Origin: Companilactobacillus tucceti DSM 20183
Lineage (GTDB): Bacteria > Bacillota > Bacilli > Lactobacillales > Lactobacillaceae
Assembly: GCF_001434665.1 (NCBI RefSeq)
Contig: NZ_AZDG01000004.1
Coordinates: 62,001 to 126,000, forward strand
Length of the DNA: 64,000 nt
Reading direction: 5' to 3'
In this document: piece after piece, positions 58,311-64,000 of the stretch
How the letters are laid out: the number at the start of each line of letters is the position of its first letter
Position numbering within the stretch: the stretch's first letter is position 1
The notes under the pieces: generated by a model
Databases searched by the model: none
What the model was told of the DNA's origin: nothing
Seen by the model: the letters and a program-made list of their open reading frames with translations, nothing else
Translations under genes and position numbers: made by a program

Positions 58311-58412
58311 TTAATTGAATAATTTTTTATCATTGTGGGATTTAATCAACTTGCCACAAACCGCTGCAACAGCTGACAAGCTAGTTAATACTAAAAATGG
58401 ATGCTTTTTCAT
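58311..58412 (-). CDS. Small membrane peptide, 33 aa
   Basis: A 33-codon ORF (starting MKKHPFLVL, ending HNDKKLFN) with a very strong GAGGTGATG ribosome site 5-10 bases upstream. Residues 5-23 are hydrophobic, the rest is basic and polar, so it should cross or sit on the membrane once. Size and layout recall type I toxin peptides and other small regulatory membrane peptides, but I recognise no family. It has its own promoter region (TATTAT -10, triple TTCAAACTT repeat upstream) and its own terminator. Confidence 0.7.
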   Translation of the reverse strand: MKKHPFLVLTSLSAVAAVCGKLIKSHNDKKLFN

Positions 58413-58481
58413 AAACATCACCTCTTTCTTAATAGCCTTAATTGACTATGTGTACATAATAGCGCCAAGGTGTGAAATTAA

Positions 58482-58509
58482 AAGTTTGAAAGTTTGAAAA
58501 AAGTTTGAA
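58482..58509 (-). promoter_or_regulatory. Triple AAGTTTGAA repeat upstream of the small peptide gene
   Basis: AAGTTTGAA begins at 58482, 58490 and 58501. The block lies about 20 bases upstream of a minus-strand TATTAT (about 58456-58461), where an activator or repressor could bind. No known consensus recognised. Confidence 0.4.
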
Positions 58510-58521
58510 GAGTACAAAAAA

Positions 58522-58580
58522 TAGAGTGTGACAAAAGGTTGCAACCTTTTGTGACGCGTTTAGGCAATAAAAGGTTGAAA
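58522..58580 (+). repeat. Compact family C repeat, copy 3
   Basis: The outer arms GTGTGACAAAAGGTTG (58526-58541) and 58542-58557 pair at 14 of 16 positions with nothing between them; the inner branches of copies 1 and 2 are absent. The tail GCGTTTAGGCAATAAAAGG is complete. Confidence 0.75.
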
Positions 58581-58583
58581 ACT

Positions 58584-58614
58584 AAAAAAAGGGAGTGACT
58601 TATGTCACATCCCC
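58584..58614 (-). terminator. Terminator of nox, part of a family C repeat
   Basis: On the minus strand GGGGATGTGAC / GTCACTCCC with an ATAA loop and seven T. The module is nearly the same as that after copy 1. Confidence 0.88.
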
Positions 58615-58622
58615 AAAATTAT

Positions 58623-59975
58623 TTATTCATTAACTTTGCTATCTGCTTTAGCCACAGCAGCTCCTGCTAATGCACTTACATAGTTAACTGGTTTGTCATA
58701 GTTTGGTTGGAATAAGAAATCAACCATTGATAATTCATCAATCGTAACTTTCTTTTGGATTGCTAATGAAAGTAAGTTAGCTGATTGAGAAACATCATAC
58801 ATACTTGTCAAAGCACCACCTAAAACAACTCGTGTTTCAGGATCCCAAACTAGATTCATCAAAACAGGAGTAGTTGTAAGCATGAATTCAGGACGGTAGT
58901 TATCTTCAAGACTTACTGATTCTACCTTTTTGTTTAAAGCTTTTGCATGGACGGCAGTTAAACCGCTGGCAGCGTACGTTCTGCCAAACAATTCAACGGC
59001 TGAACTAGCTTGTGTTCCCATATATTTAACAGTATCTTTTTCAATATTTGCGCCAACCAAAATACCTTGACGTACTGAATTAGTTGCCAATGGGATATAT
59101 TGGTTGTCATTTGTTGGATTGTAATGAACTGAAGCAGCATCCCCAGCTGAAAATACATCAGGTTTACTTGTATGCATATATTCATCAACAATTAAAGCAC
59201 CATTTGGAAGTGTTTCAAATTCGTCTTTGAACATATCTGTATTAGGACGGAATCCAACACACATAACAGCAATATCAGCTTTATATTCATTCTTATCTGT
59301 TTTAACGATCACACCATCAGCAGTTTCTTCAAATGATTGAACTTTCTCGCTCAATCCTAAAGTTACATTATTATCCTTGTAATCTTGTTCGGCGATTGCT
59401 GACATATTTGGATCTAAGTTTTTAGCCAAAACATCAGGAAGTGCATCTATCAAAGTTGTTTCTTTGCCAAGAGTTGCATACCCTTCAGCAAGTTCAGCAC
59501 CAATATATCCGGCACCAATAACGATAGCACTCTTAATATCACTAGCATTTTCCTTTAATTCGTTGGCGTTAATCCAATTTTTACATAATTTGACCTTATC
59601 TGAGTCAATTCCAGGAATATTAGGAATGATTGGAGCAGATCCAGTAGTAATAACTAACTTGTCATAATCTTGTTCAAATGTTTCACCTGATTCAAGATTC
59701 TTAACTGATAATTTTTTATTGTCAAAATCAACATTAGTTACATCATGTTTCATATACATGTTTGCGCCCAATTTAGCTAAATCGTCTGGGCTTGAGTAAA
59801 ACATCTTGTTAGGATCAGAAACTCGATCACTGACCCATAATGCAATACCACATGATAGGAAAGATAAATTATCATTACGTTCAAAAACTGATACTTCCCA
59901 GTCTGGGTGATCCTTTAAAATATTCATTGCTGAAAATGTTCCTGCGTGTGTACAACCAATAATACTTACTTTCAT
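58623..59975 (-). CDS. nox: NADH oxidase (FAD, H2O-forming type)
   Basis: 450 residues, pyridine-nucleotide disulfide oxidoreductase family. FAD-binding start (SIIGCTHAGTFSAM), redox-active Cys in FLSCGIALW (about residue 42), NADH-binding VIGAGYIGAELAEG and the FAD-ribityl CSAGDA-like FSAGDAASV are visible. Enzymes with this single Cys reduce O2 to water at NADH expense and regenerate NAD+. AAAGGATGG precedes the ATG. A cre-like box covers its promoter. Confidence 0.95.
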   Translation of the reverse strand: MKVSIIGCTHAGTFSAMNILKDHPDWEVSVFERNDNLSFLSCGIALWVSDRVSDPNKMFYSSPDDLAKLGANMYMKHDVTNVDFDNKKLSVKNLESGETFEQDYDKLVITTGSAPIIPNIPGIDSDKVKLCKNWINANELKENASDIKSAIVIGAGYIGAELAEGYATLGKETTLIDALPDVLAKNLDPNMSAIAEQDYKDNNVTLGLSEKVQSFEETADGVIVKTDKNEYKADIAVMCVGFRPNTDMFKDEFETLPNGALIVDEYMHTSKPDVFSAGDAASVHYNPTNDNQYIPLATNSVRQGILVGANIEKDTVKYMGTQASSAVELFGRTYAASGLTAVHAKALNKKVESVSLEDNYRPEFMLTTTPVLMNLVWDPETRVVLGGALTSMYDVSQSANLLSLAIQKKVTIDELSMVDFLFQPNYDKPVNYVSALAGAAVAKADSKVNE

Positions 59976-60023
59976 ATTCGTCTACCATCCTTTGTGACAA
60001 CATTAACTAATTGATTACTAAGA

Positions 60024-60052
60024 ATTTTAACGCAATAGAAAGCGCTTTACAA
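60024..60052 (-). promoter_or_regulatory. nox promoter overlapped by a cre-like box
   Basis: On the minus strand TTGTAA (60047-60052), 17 bp, TAAAAT (60024-60029). A GTAAAGCGCTTTCT stretch (60037-60050) matches the cre consensus at 11 of 14 positions and overlaps the -35 and spacer, a repression position for CcpA. Confidence 0.6.
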
Positions 60053-60097
60053 GTAAAATACTTAAAAAAGTTATATTTTTTATTCCAACAAAATGTA

Positions 60098-60133
60098 AAG
60101 AAGAGAATGCTGATATACCGGCATTCTCTTCTT
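60098..60133. other. Perfect 13-bp hairpin upstream of nox
   Basis: AAGAAGAGAATGC / GCATTCTCTTCTT with a 10-base loop. No T-run follows on either strand, so it is not a clear terminator. Its neighbourhood (60134-60270) is AT-rich without ORF. Confidence 0.6.
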
Positions 60134-60309
60134 AGAATAAAAATAAATTAATTTGTATTTTTCTCGATTATCGAAAAAATATAATATTTCTGATTTTTAG
60201 CACAGACTTACTTATATTATGCTATAAAAGTCGTTGTTTGTGATTTTAAAAACAAATAAATATTTTTATCAAAAATGACTGTAATTGTTTAAACATCTGT
60301 TATATACTG

Positions 60310-60647
60310 TGGTTGTGAAAGGGAAAAGACAGTGAGTGTCATGCAATTCCTTCCTTTTATTAAAGAAAAAGAATATCAATGATATCATCCTCAATATCAT
60401 TAAATATTTCTCAATCACCATAAACAGAAAATTGCCCCCCTCAAACAATTTTCCAATGAATATAAAAGATTTTGTCAGTTCCCATTTCCCATTCCAAAGT
60501 TTATTAATAGAATGCTTTCATTCATTAATAAAATCCCTCTCTATTTTGACACATGGAAACCTCACATACACTCACACACTTGACCCGGACACTACTGGTA
60601 ATACGCCGAATAAACCCATTATCCCAAGAAATGGGTTTATTTTTTTG
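60310..60647 (+). ncRNA. Candidate small RNA with C-rich hairpin loops
   Basis: A TGTTATATACT promoter-like box ends at 60308 and a strong intrinsic terminator ends at 60647. The stretch between is rich in hairpins with pyrimidine loops: ATGATAT-CATCCTCA-ATATCAT (60379-60400), GAAAATTG-CCCCCCTCAAA-CAATTTTC (60427-60453), a 14-bp stem around CTTT (60500-60532) and AAAAT-CCCTCTCT-ATTTT (60530-60547). GTGAGTGT (60332-60339) can pair with ACACTCAC (60568-60575). A plus-strand ORF across it runs through the terminator and looks spurious. A 16-codon ORF at 60332-60382 is possible. Alternative: a leader of the gene at 60729. Confidence 0.5.
60609..60647 (+). terminator. Strong intrinsic terminator ending the candidate small RNA
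   Basis: AATAAACCCAT / ATGGGTTTATT with a 10-base loop and a run of seven T on the plus strand. No protein gene ends upstream on this strand. Confidence 0.92.
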
Positions 60648-60728
60648 TCTAAATTTATTTTTGCCTTTTCAAACACGATTAATTGAATGATACAATAGAT
60701 AAGTGTTTTTAAGAGGTGGTAAATATAT

Positions 60729-61058
60729 ATGAACAATGAAATCAAATATATCGTAGATGAATTGGGAATCATTTATGATTTTTATCAAGATCAATTTAGT
60801 CTAAAACGTATTAAAACTTATATCTTAAGTATGCCTGAAGGAAGCAAAATTATTACAGTCTCTGCTGGTAAAGTTCCTATATATGATCATGAAGTGGTTT
60901 TACCGATTGCTGAATTTAATGACCACACTGACTCTGTTAGCTTATTGCAAGTTAATCATACAATGATCAATAGTCGTTCATCTGAAATTATAGCTGAAGA
61001 TTCAAACCGCATTATTGATCTGGTAGATCGTTTAATTAAATTGATTGAACCAAAATAA
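60729..61058 (+). CDS. Conserved hypothetical protein, 109 aa
   Basis: Small cytoplasmic protein, no signal or membrane segment, mixed alpha/beta. I do not recognise the family. AGAGGTGG lies about 9 bases before the ATG and a TACAAT -10 box at 60691-60696 gives it a separate promoter. It is closed by a shared terminator with the convergent ABC-F gene. Confidence 0.7.
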   Translation: MNNEIKYIVDELGIIYDFYQDQFSLKRIKTYILSMPEGSKIITVSAGKVPIYDHEVVLPIAEFNDHTDSVSLLQVNHTMINSRSSEIIAEDSNRIIDLVDRLIKLIEPK

Positions 61059-61069
61059 TATTGATACAA

Positions 61070-61097
61070 AAAAAATCTGGCAAATGCCAGATTTTTT
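61070..61097. terminator. Bidirectional terminator between the hypothetical gene and the ABC-F gene
   Basis: AAAAAATCTGGCA / TGCCAGATTTTTT, 13-bp stem including A/T runs, lying between the two convergent stops and overlapping the ABC-F stop. Confidence 0.92.
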
Positions 61098-62718
61098 AAT
61101 ATAGTTTTGCAACTTGTTCTTGAACCGTTTCATGATTTAAGAACTCATCATATGTAGTATCAGAACGATCAACAATACCTTTAGGACTTACTTCAATAAT
61201 TCTATTAGCAATTGTTTGAATAAACTCATGATCGTGAGATGTGAAAATAATACTTCCCTTAAAGCTAACTAAACTATCATTTAAAGCTGTAATTGATTCC
61301 AGATCCAAATGATTTGTTGGATCATCTAATAATAGAACATTTGCCTTACTCAACATCATCTTGGATAACATGGCACGGATTTTTTCTCCACCAGACATGA
61401 CATCTACTTCACGATTAACATCATCCCCAGAGAATAGCATCTTACCAAGGAATCCACGCAAGAATGTATTATCATTTTCTTCTTTAGAAGCAAATTGACG
61501 TAACCAATCTATAACAGACATTTTGTTTTCAGCAAAATAATCATTAACATTTTTTGGCAAGTAAGTAGTACTTGCAGTTTGGCCCCAAATCACTTCTCCA
61601 CTATCTGGTTTGATTTCTCCTGAAATAACTTGCATCAATATAGTAGTAGTTAAATCATTTCTACTAATGAAAGCAACTTTTTCGTTAGGACGAAGTGTCA
61701 AATTGACATTATCTAAGATCTTAACGCCATCAATTGATTTAGAAACATTTTTTAACTGTACTAAATCCTTGCCTAGTTCTCTTTCAGGATTAAATTTAAT
61801 GAATGGATACTTACGAGAAGATGGCTTGATATCATCCAAAGTTATCTTCTCTAATTGTTTTTTACGAGAAGTAGCTTGCTTTGATTTAGAAGCATTAGCA
61901 CTAAATCTGGCAACGAATTCTTGTAATTGTTTAATTTGGTCAGCTTTTTTAGCATTAGCATTGGCTTGTAATTGAGCCGCTAATTCACTAGATTCCATCC
62001 AAAAGTCATAGTTACCAACAAATAGAGTAATCTTTCCACGGTCAACATCACACATATGTGTACATACTTGATTCAAGAAATGTCTATCATGGGATACGAC
62101 GATAACAGTGTTTTCGTAATCAGCTAAAAAGTTTTCCAACCAACTGATTGACTTAACGTCAAGACCATTAGTAGGCTCATCTAGTAATAATACGTCAGGT
62201 TTGCCAAACAATGCTTGTCCTAACAATACCTTAACCTTTTGAGGTTCAGTTAATTCACTCATTGGTACTTGGTGAAGTGACTCATCGATTCCTAATGCTT
62301 GCAACATTTGGCTAGCTTCGGCTTCAGCTTCCCATCCGCCCATTTCACCGAATTCTGTTTCCAATTCGGCGGCACGAATACCATCAGCATCATTAAAATC
62401 TGGTTTTAAGTAGATGGCATTTTTTTCAGTCATGATTTTATATAATTTCTCATGACCACGAATCACAGTATCCATCACTAAGTTATCCTCAAAAGCAAAG
62501 TGATCCTGATTTAGACTGGACATACGCTCGTTAGGACCCATCGAAACAGTTCCAGTAGTTGGTTGAAGATTTCCTTCAATTATTTTTAGGAAAGTTGATT
62601 TACCAGCACCATTGGCTCCAATGATTCCGTAACAATTTCCCGGAGTAAATTTTAGATTAACGTCTTCATATAGCTTTCTATCTGAGAATTGCATACTGAC
62701 ATTATTGACGGTTAACAT
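61096..62718 (-). CDS. ABC-F ATPase (YkpA/YbiT type)
   Basis: 540 residues; the inner ATG (MLTVNNVSM) has AGGTGG 9 bases upstream. It has two ATPase domains in one chain without membrane helices, joined by a charged linker (about 245-305), the layout of ribosome-binding ABC-F proteins. NBD1: Walker A GANGAGKS at 34-41, Walker B LLLDEP at 177-182, but a degenerate signature MSELTEPQ (153-160). NBD2: degenerate Walker A ISRNDLTTT (351-359), Walker B LLLDDP with Glu to Asp, but an intact signature MSGGEK (441-446). It probably acts on stalled ribosomes. Its leader has an attenuator layout. Confidence 0.92.
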   Translation of the reverse strand: MLTVNNVSMQFSDRKLYEDVNLKFTPGNCYGIIGANGAGKSTFLKIIEGNLQPTTGTVSMGPNERMSSLNQDHFAFEDNLVMDTVIRGHEKLYKIMTEKNAIYLKPDFNDADGIRAAELETEFGEMGGWEAEAEASQMLQALGIDESLHQVPMSELTEPQKVKVLLGQALFGKPDVLLLDEPTNGLDVKSISWLENFLADYENTVIVVSHDRHFLNQVCTHMCDVDRGKITLFVGNYDFWMESSELAAQLQANANAKKADQIKQLQEFVARFSANASKSKQATSRKKQLEKITLDDIKPSSRKYPFIKFNPERELGKDLVQLKNVSKSIDGVKILDNVNLTLRPNEKVAFISRNDLTTTILMQVISGEIKPDSGEVIWGQTASTTYLPKNVNDYFAENKMSVIDWLRQFASKEENDNTFLRGFLGKMLFSGDDVNREVDVMSGGEKIRAMLSKMMLSKANVLLLDDPTNHLDLESITALNDSLVSFKGSIIFTSHDHEFIQTIANRIIEVSPKGIVDRSDTTYDEFLNHETVQEQVAKLY

Positions 62719-62742
62719 GAACAATACCACCTTTTTCCGCAT

Positions 62743-62776
62743 AAAAAAACAACGTGTCAAGGAAACGGCGACGTTG
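62743..62776 (-). terminator. Leader terminator (attenuator) before the ABC-F gene
   Basis: On the minus strand CAACGT (62771-62776) and ACGTTG (62750-62755) form a stem followed by seven T, only about 15 bases before the ribosome site. An overlapping alternative hairpin GAAAC-N10-GTTTC (about 62762-62781) would tie up the left arm and free the gene, which is the layout of ribosome-mediated attenuation. Confidence 0.6.
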
Positions 62777-62784
62777 GTTTCAGC

Positions 62785-62820
62785 TTATTTTTTAATTGAC
62801 ATATTTGGGTAGCTTAACAT
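62785..62820 (-). CDS. Possible 11-codon leader peptide of the ABC-F gene
   Basis: ATG to TAA in 12 codons encodes MLSYPNMSIKK and ends 4 bases before the antiterminator-like hairpin. The ribosome site is weak (GGCG at 5-8 bases). Its value rests on its position in the attenuator. Confidence 0.35.
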   Translation of the reverse strand: MLSYPNMSIKK

Positions 62821-62854
62821 AAAACGCCATAACAAGCAATCTAGGTGGCGTTTT
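62821..62854 (-). other. Stable hairpin at the head of the ABC-F leader
   Basis: AAAACGCCA / TGGCGTTTT (9 bp) with a 16-base loop. It lies directly before the leader ATG and could be an end for transcripts from the tRNA side, although its T-run is part of the stem. Confidence 0.6.
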
Positions 62855-62912
62855 GAGAATTGTTGACTTTTTGGGTTTGTCAGGATTTTAGAGTACTTTT
62901 TCTACTATATTA

Positions 62913-63122
62913 AAACGGGCTCCGATGAGATCTTTCTGTGCTACTAAGACAAAACTTCATCGGAAAATTTTTACGTACCCTTGTTTATTGATCTAACATA
63001 TTATTCTCTGCTACCTAAACGGGCTCCGATGGGACAACTTTCTGCACTGCTAAAGCAAGCTTTCATTGGAGAATTTCCACGTACCTTTATTTATTGATCT
63101 AATTTATTATTTTCTGCTACCT
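62913..63122 (-). repeat. Two tandem 104-106-bp partial copies of family B
   Basis: AAACGGGCTCCGATG starts at 62913, 63017 and 63123 (periods 104 and 106). The first two units hold a 3'-half of the family B element (GCAGAAAG, CCCATCGGAG, CCCGTTTAGG in minus reading) plus a shared spacer (TTAGATCAATAAA). Each unit can form its own hairpin CTCCAATG / CATCGGAG or CCGATGA / TCATCGG. The third unit is the complete hairpin. Confidence 0.8.
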
Positions 63123-63126
63123 AAAC

Positions 63127-63236
63127 GGGCTCCGATGGGACAACTTTCTGCGCTTGCTACGACATGTACTCATGGCGATACCGCCATGGGTACTTATCTA
63201 GGCAATGCTCAAAAGCTGAACGTCCCATCGGAGCCC
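63127..63236 (-). repeat. Long covarying hairpin, family B copy 4
   Basis: A perfect 15-bp outer stem (GGGCTCCGATGGGAC with 63222-63236), the internal-loop segments GCTTTTGAGCATTG and AAGCGCAGAAAG (minus reading) and an inner stem GTACTCATGGCG / CGCCATGGGTAC. It directly follows tRNA-Thr on the minus strand. Confidence 0.85.
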
Positions 63237-63244
63237 TCTTTTTA

Positions 63245-63317
63245 TGCCAGTTGCAGGATTTGAACCTGTGACCGCCGGTTTACGATACCGATGCTCTACC
63301 AACTGAGCTAAACTGGC
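63245..63317 (-). tRNA. tRNA-Thr (anticodon CGT)
   Basis: 73 bases; acceptor GCCAGTT / AACTGGC, anticodon loop ATCGTAA, T arm GGTTCAAATCC. Reads ACG. CCA is not encoded. Confidence 0.94.
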
Positions 63318-63322
63318 AAAAT

Positions 63323-63352
63323 AAAAAGATTACACCTACTAGATGTAATCTT
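63323..63352 (-). terminator. Terminator-like hairpin between tRNA-Asn and tRNA-Thr
   Basis: On the minus strand AGATTACA / TGTAATCT with a 9-base loop and a TTTTT run, ending only 5 bases before the tRNA-Thr 5' end. Confidence 0.7.
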
Positions 63353-63383
63353 ATCACCTAGGCAGATCCTAAGTATTTTTGTA

Positions 63384-63456
63384 CTCCGGATGTCAGACTC
63401 GAACTGACGACACCCTGATTAACAGTCAGATGCTCTACCAACTGAGCTAATCCGGA
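63384..63456 (-). tRNA. tRNA-Asn (anticodon GTT)
   Basis: 73 bases; acceptor TCCGGAT / ATCCGGA, anticodon loop CTGTTAA, T arm CAGTTCGAGTCTG. CCA is not encoded. It lies 65 bases after serS. Confidence 0.95.
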
Positions 63457-63521
63457 ATAATTCAATAATTGTTTTTCAACAACTATTAAATTTTATCAAT
63501 CTGTTAAATAAACGTCAATAT

Positions 63522-64000
<479 letters not shown>

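Noticed and set aside
60336-60686. 116-codon plus-strand ORF across the candidate small RNA
   Set aside because: It starts with GTG without a well-spaced ribosome site, reads straight through a strong intrinsic terminator and has an amino-acid make-up typical of random AT-rich translation.
62913-63236. CRISPR array
   Set aside because: The repeat unit is over 100 bp, occurs three times and is itself palindromic; there are no short equal spacers and no cas genes.
62719-63240. T-box riboswitch before the ABC-F gene
   Set aside because: No T-box sequence or specifier loop is visible; the hairpins are the repeat family and a short termin/antitermin leader.

Overview
The window looks like chromosome of a low-GC, fermentative Firmicute of the family Lactobacillaceae. 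The pcrA-ligA-camS-gatCAB-dagK-rlmD order, SLAP-type surface domains, a POT peptide transporter, a flavin NADH oxidase, catabolite (cre) boxes and strong AGGAGG-type ribosome sites all point there. Gene content and the intergenic repeats would fit Companilactobacillus, but that genus is my inference. I found no transposase, phage gene, CRISPR array, rRNA gene or plasmid function. Six tRNA genes are present.

Layout. 1-8 kb is an accessory/stress region: a multicopper oxidase cut by the window edge with a 53-residue membrane protein gene ahead of it, a tautomerase and an EF-hand-like CHRD-type protein, a Crp/Fnr regulator with a palindromic site, the DUF421/DUF3290 membrane pair, a MarR-controlled alpha/beta hydrolase, and an SDR plus hydrolase pair. 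8-15 kb holds tRNA-Arg, a DEAD-box helicase, a Gfo/Idh oxidoreductase, a lone PTS IIC with a DUF915 hydrolase, an AgrC/AgrA-like two-component system and a small XRE gene with a LytTR-like direct repeat before it. 15-26 kb is the core operon block rlmD, dagK, gatB, gatA, gatC, camS, ligA, pcrA. 26-34 kb carries purB, a degenerate purK homologue, xpt, a GH73 hydrolase, an Fe-S assembly factor, an MFS exporter, cspA and rbsDK with a cre box. 34-50 kb is dominated by envelope genes (GT-C membrane proteins, a sulfotransferase lipoprotein, a SLAP protein, GT2, GT4, TagA, an O-antigen-ligase-like protein) plus nadE-pncB and a NagR-like GntR regulator. 50-64 kb carries tRNA-Gln/Tyr, dtpT, tandem glpK genes, a YfhO protein, a tiny peptide gene, nox, a probable small RNA, an ABC-F gene with an attenuator, tRNA-Thr/Asn and the end of serS.

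The most unusual content lies between genes. Long hairpin repeats recur near 1.4, 5.8, 20.9, 35.3, 38.0, 50.3-50.7, 58.1, 58.5 and 63.1 kb. Within a family the loop and internal-loop segments and a tail (CGTTTAGG) are conserved while the stem arms differ from copy to copy yet stay self-complementary, which is the mark of selection on structure. Several begin exactly at a gene's stop codon. A second candidate is a non-coding stretch at 60.31-60.65 kb with a strong terminator and several hairpins displaying C-rich, anti-Shine-Dalgarno-like loops. A third is the ABC-F leader, which has a short ORF, an antiterminator-like hairpin and an intrinsic terminator.

Two paralogues look catalytically compromised: the second glycerol kinase (Ser where the catalytic Asp should be) and the PurK-like protein. 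All functional statements rest on sequence reading alone; no database search was run.
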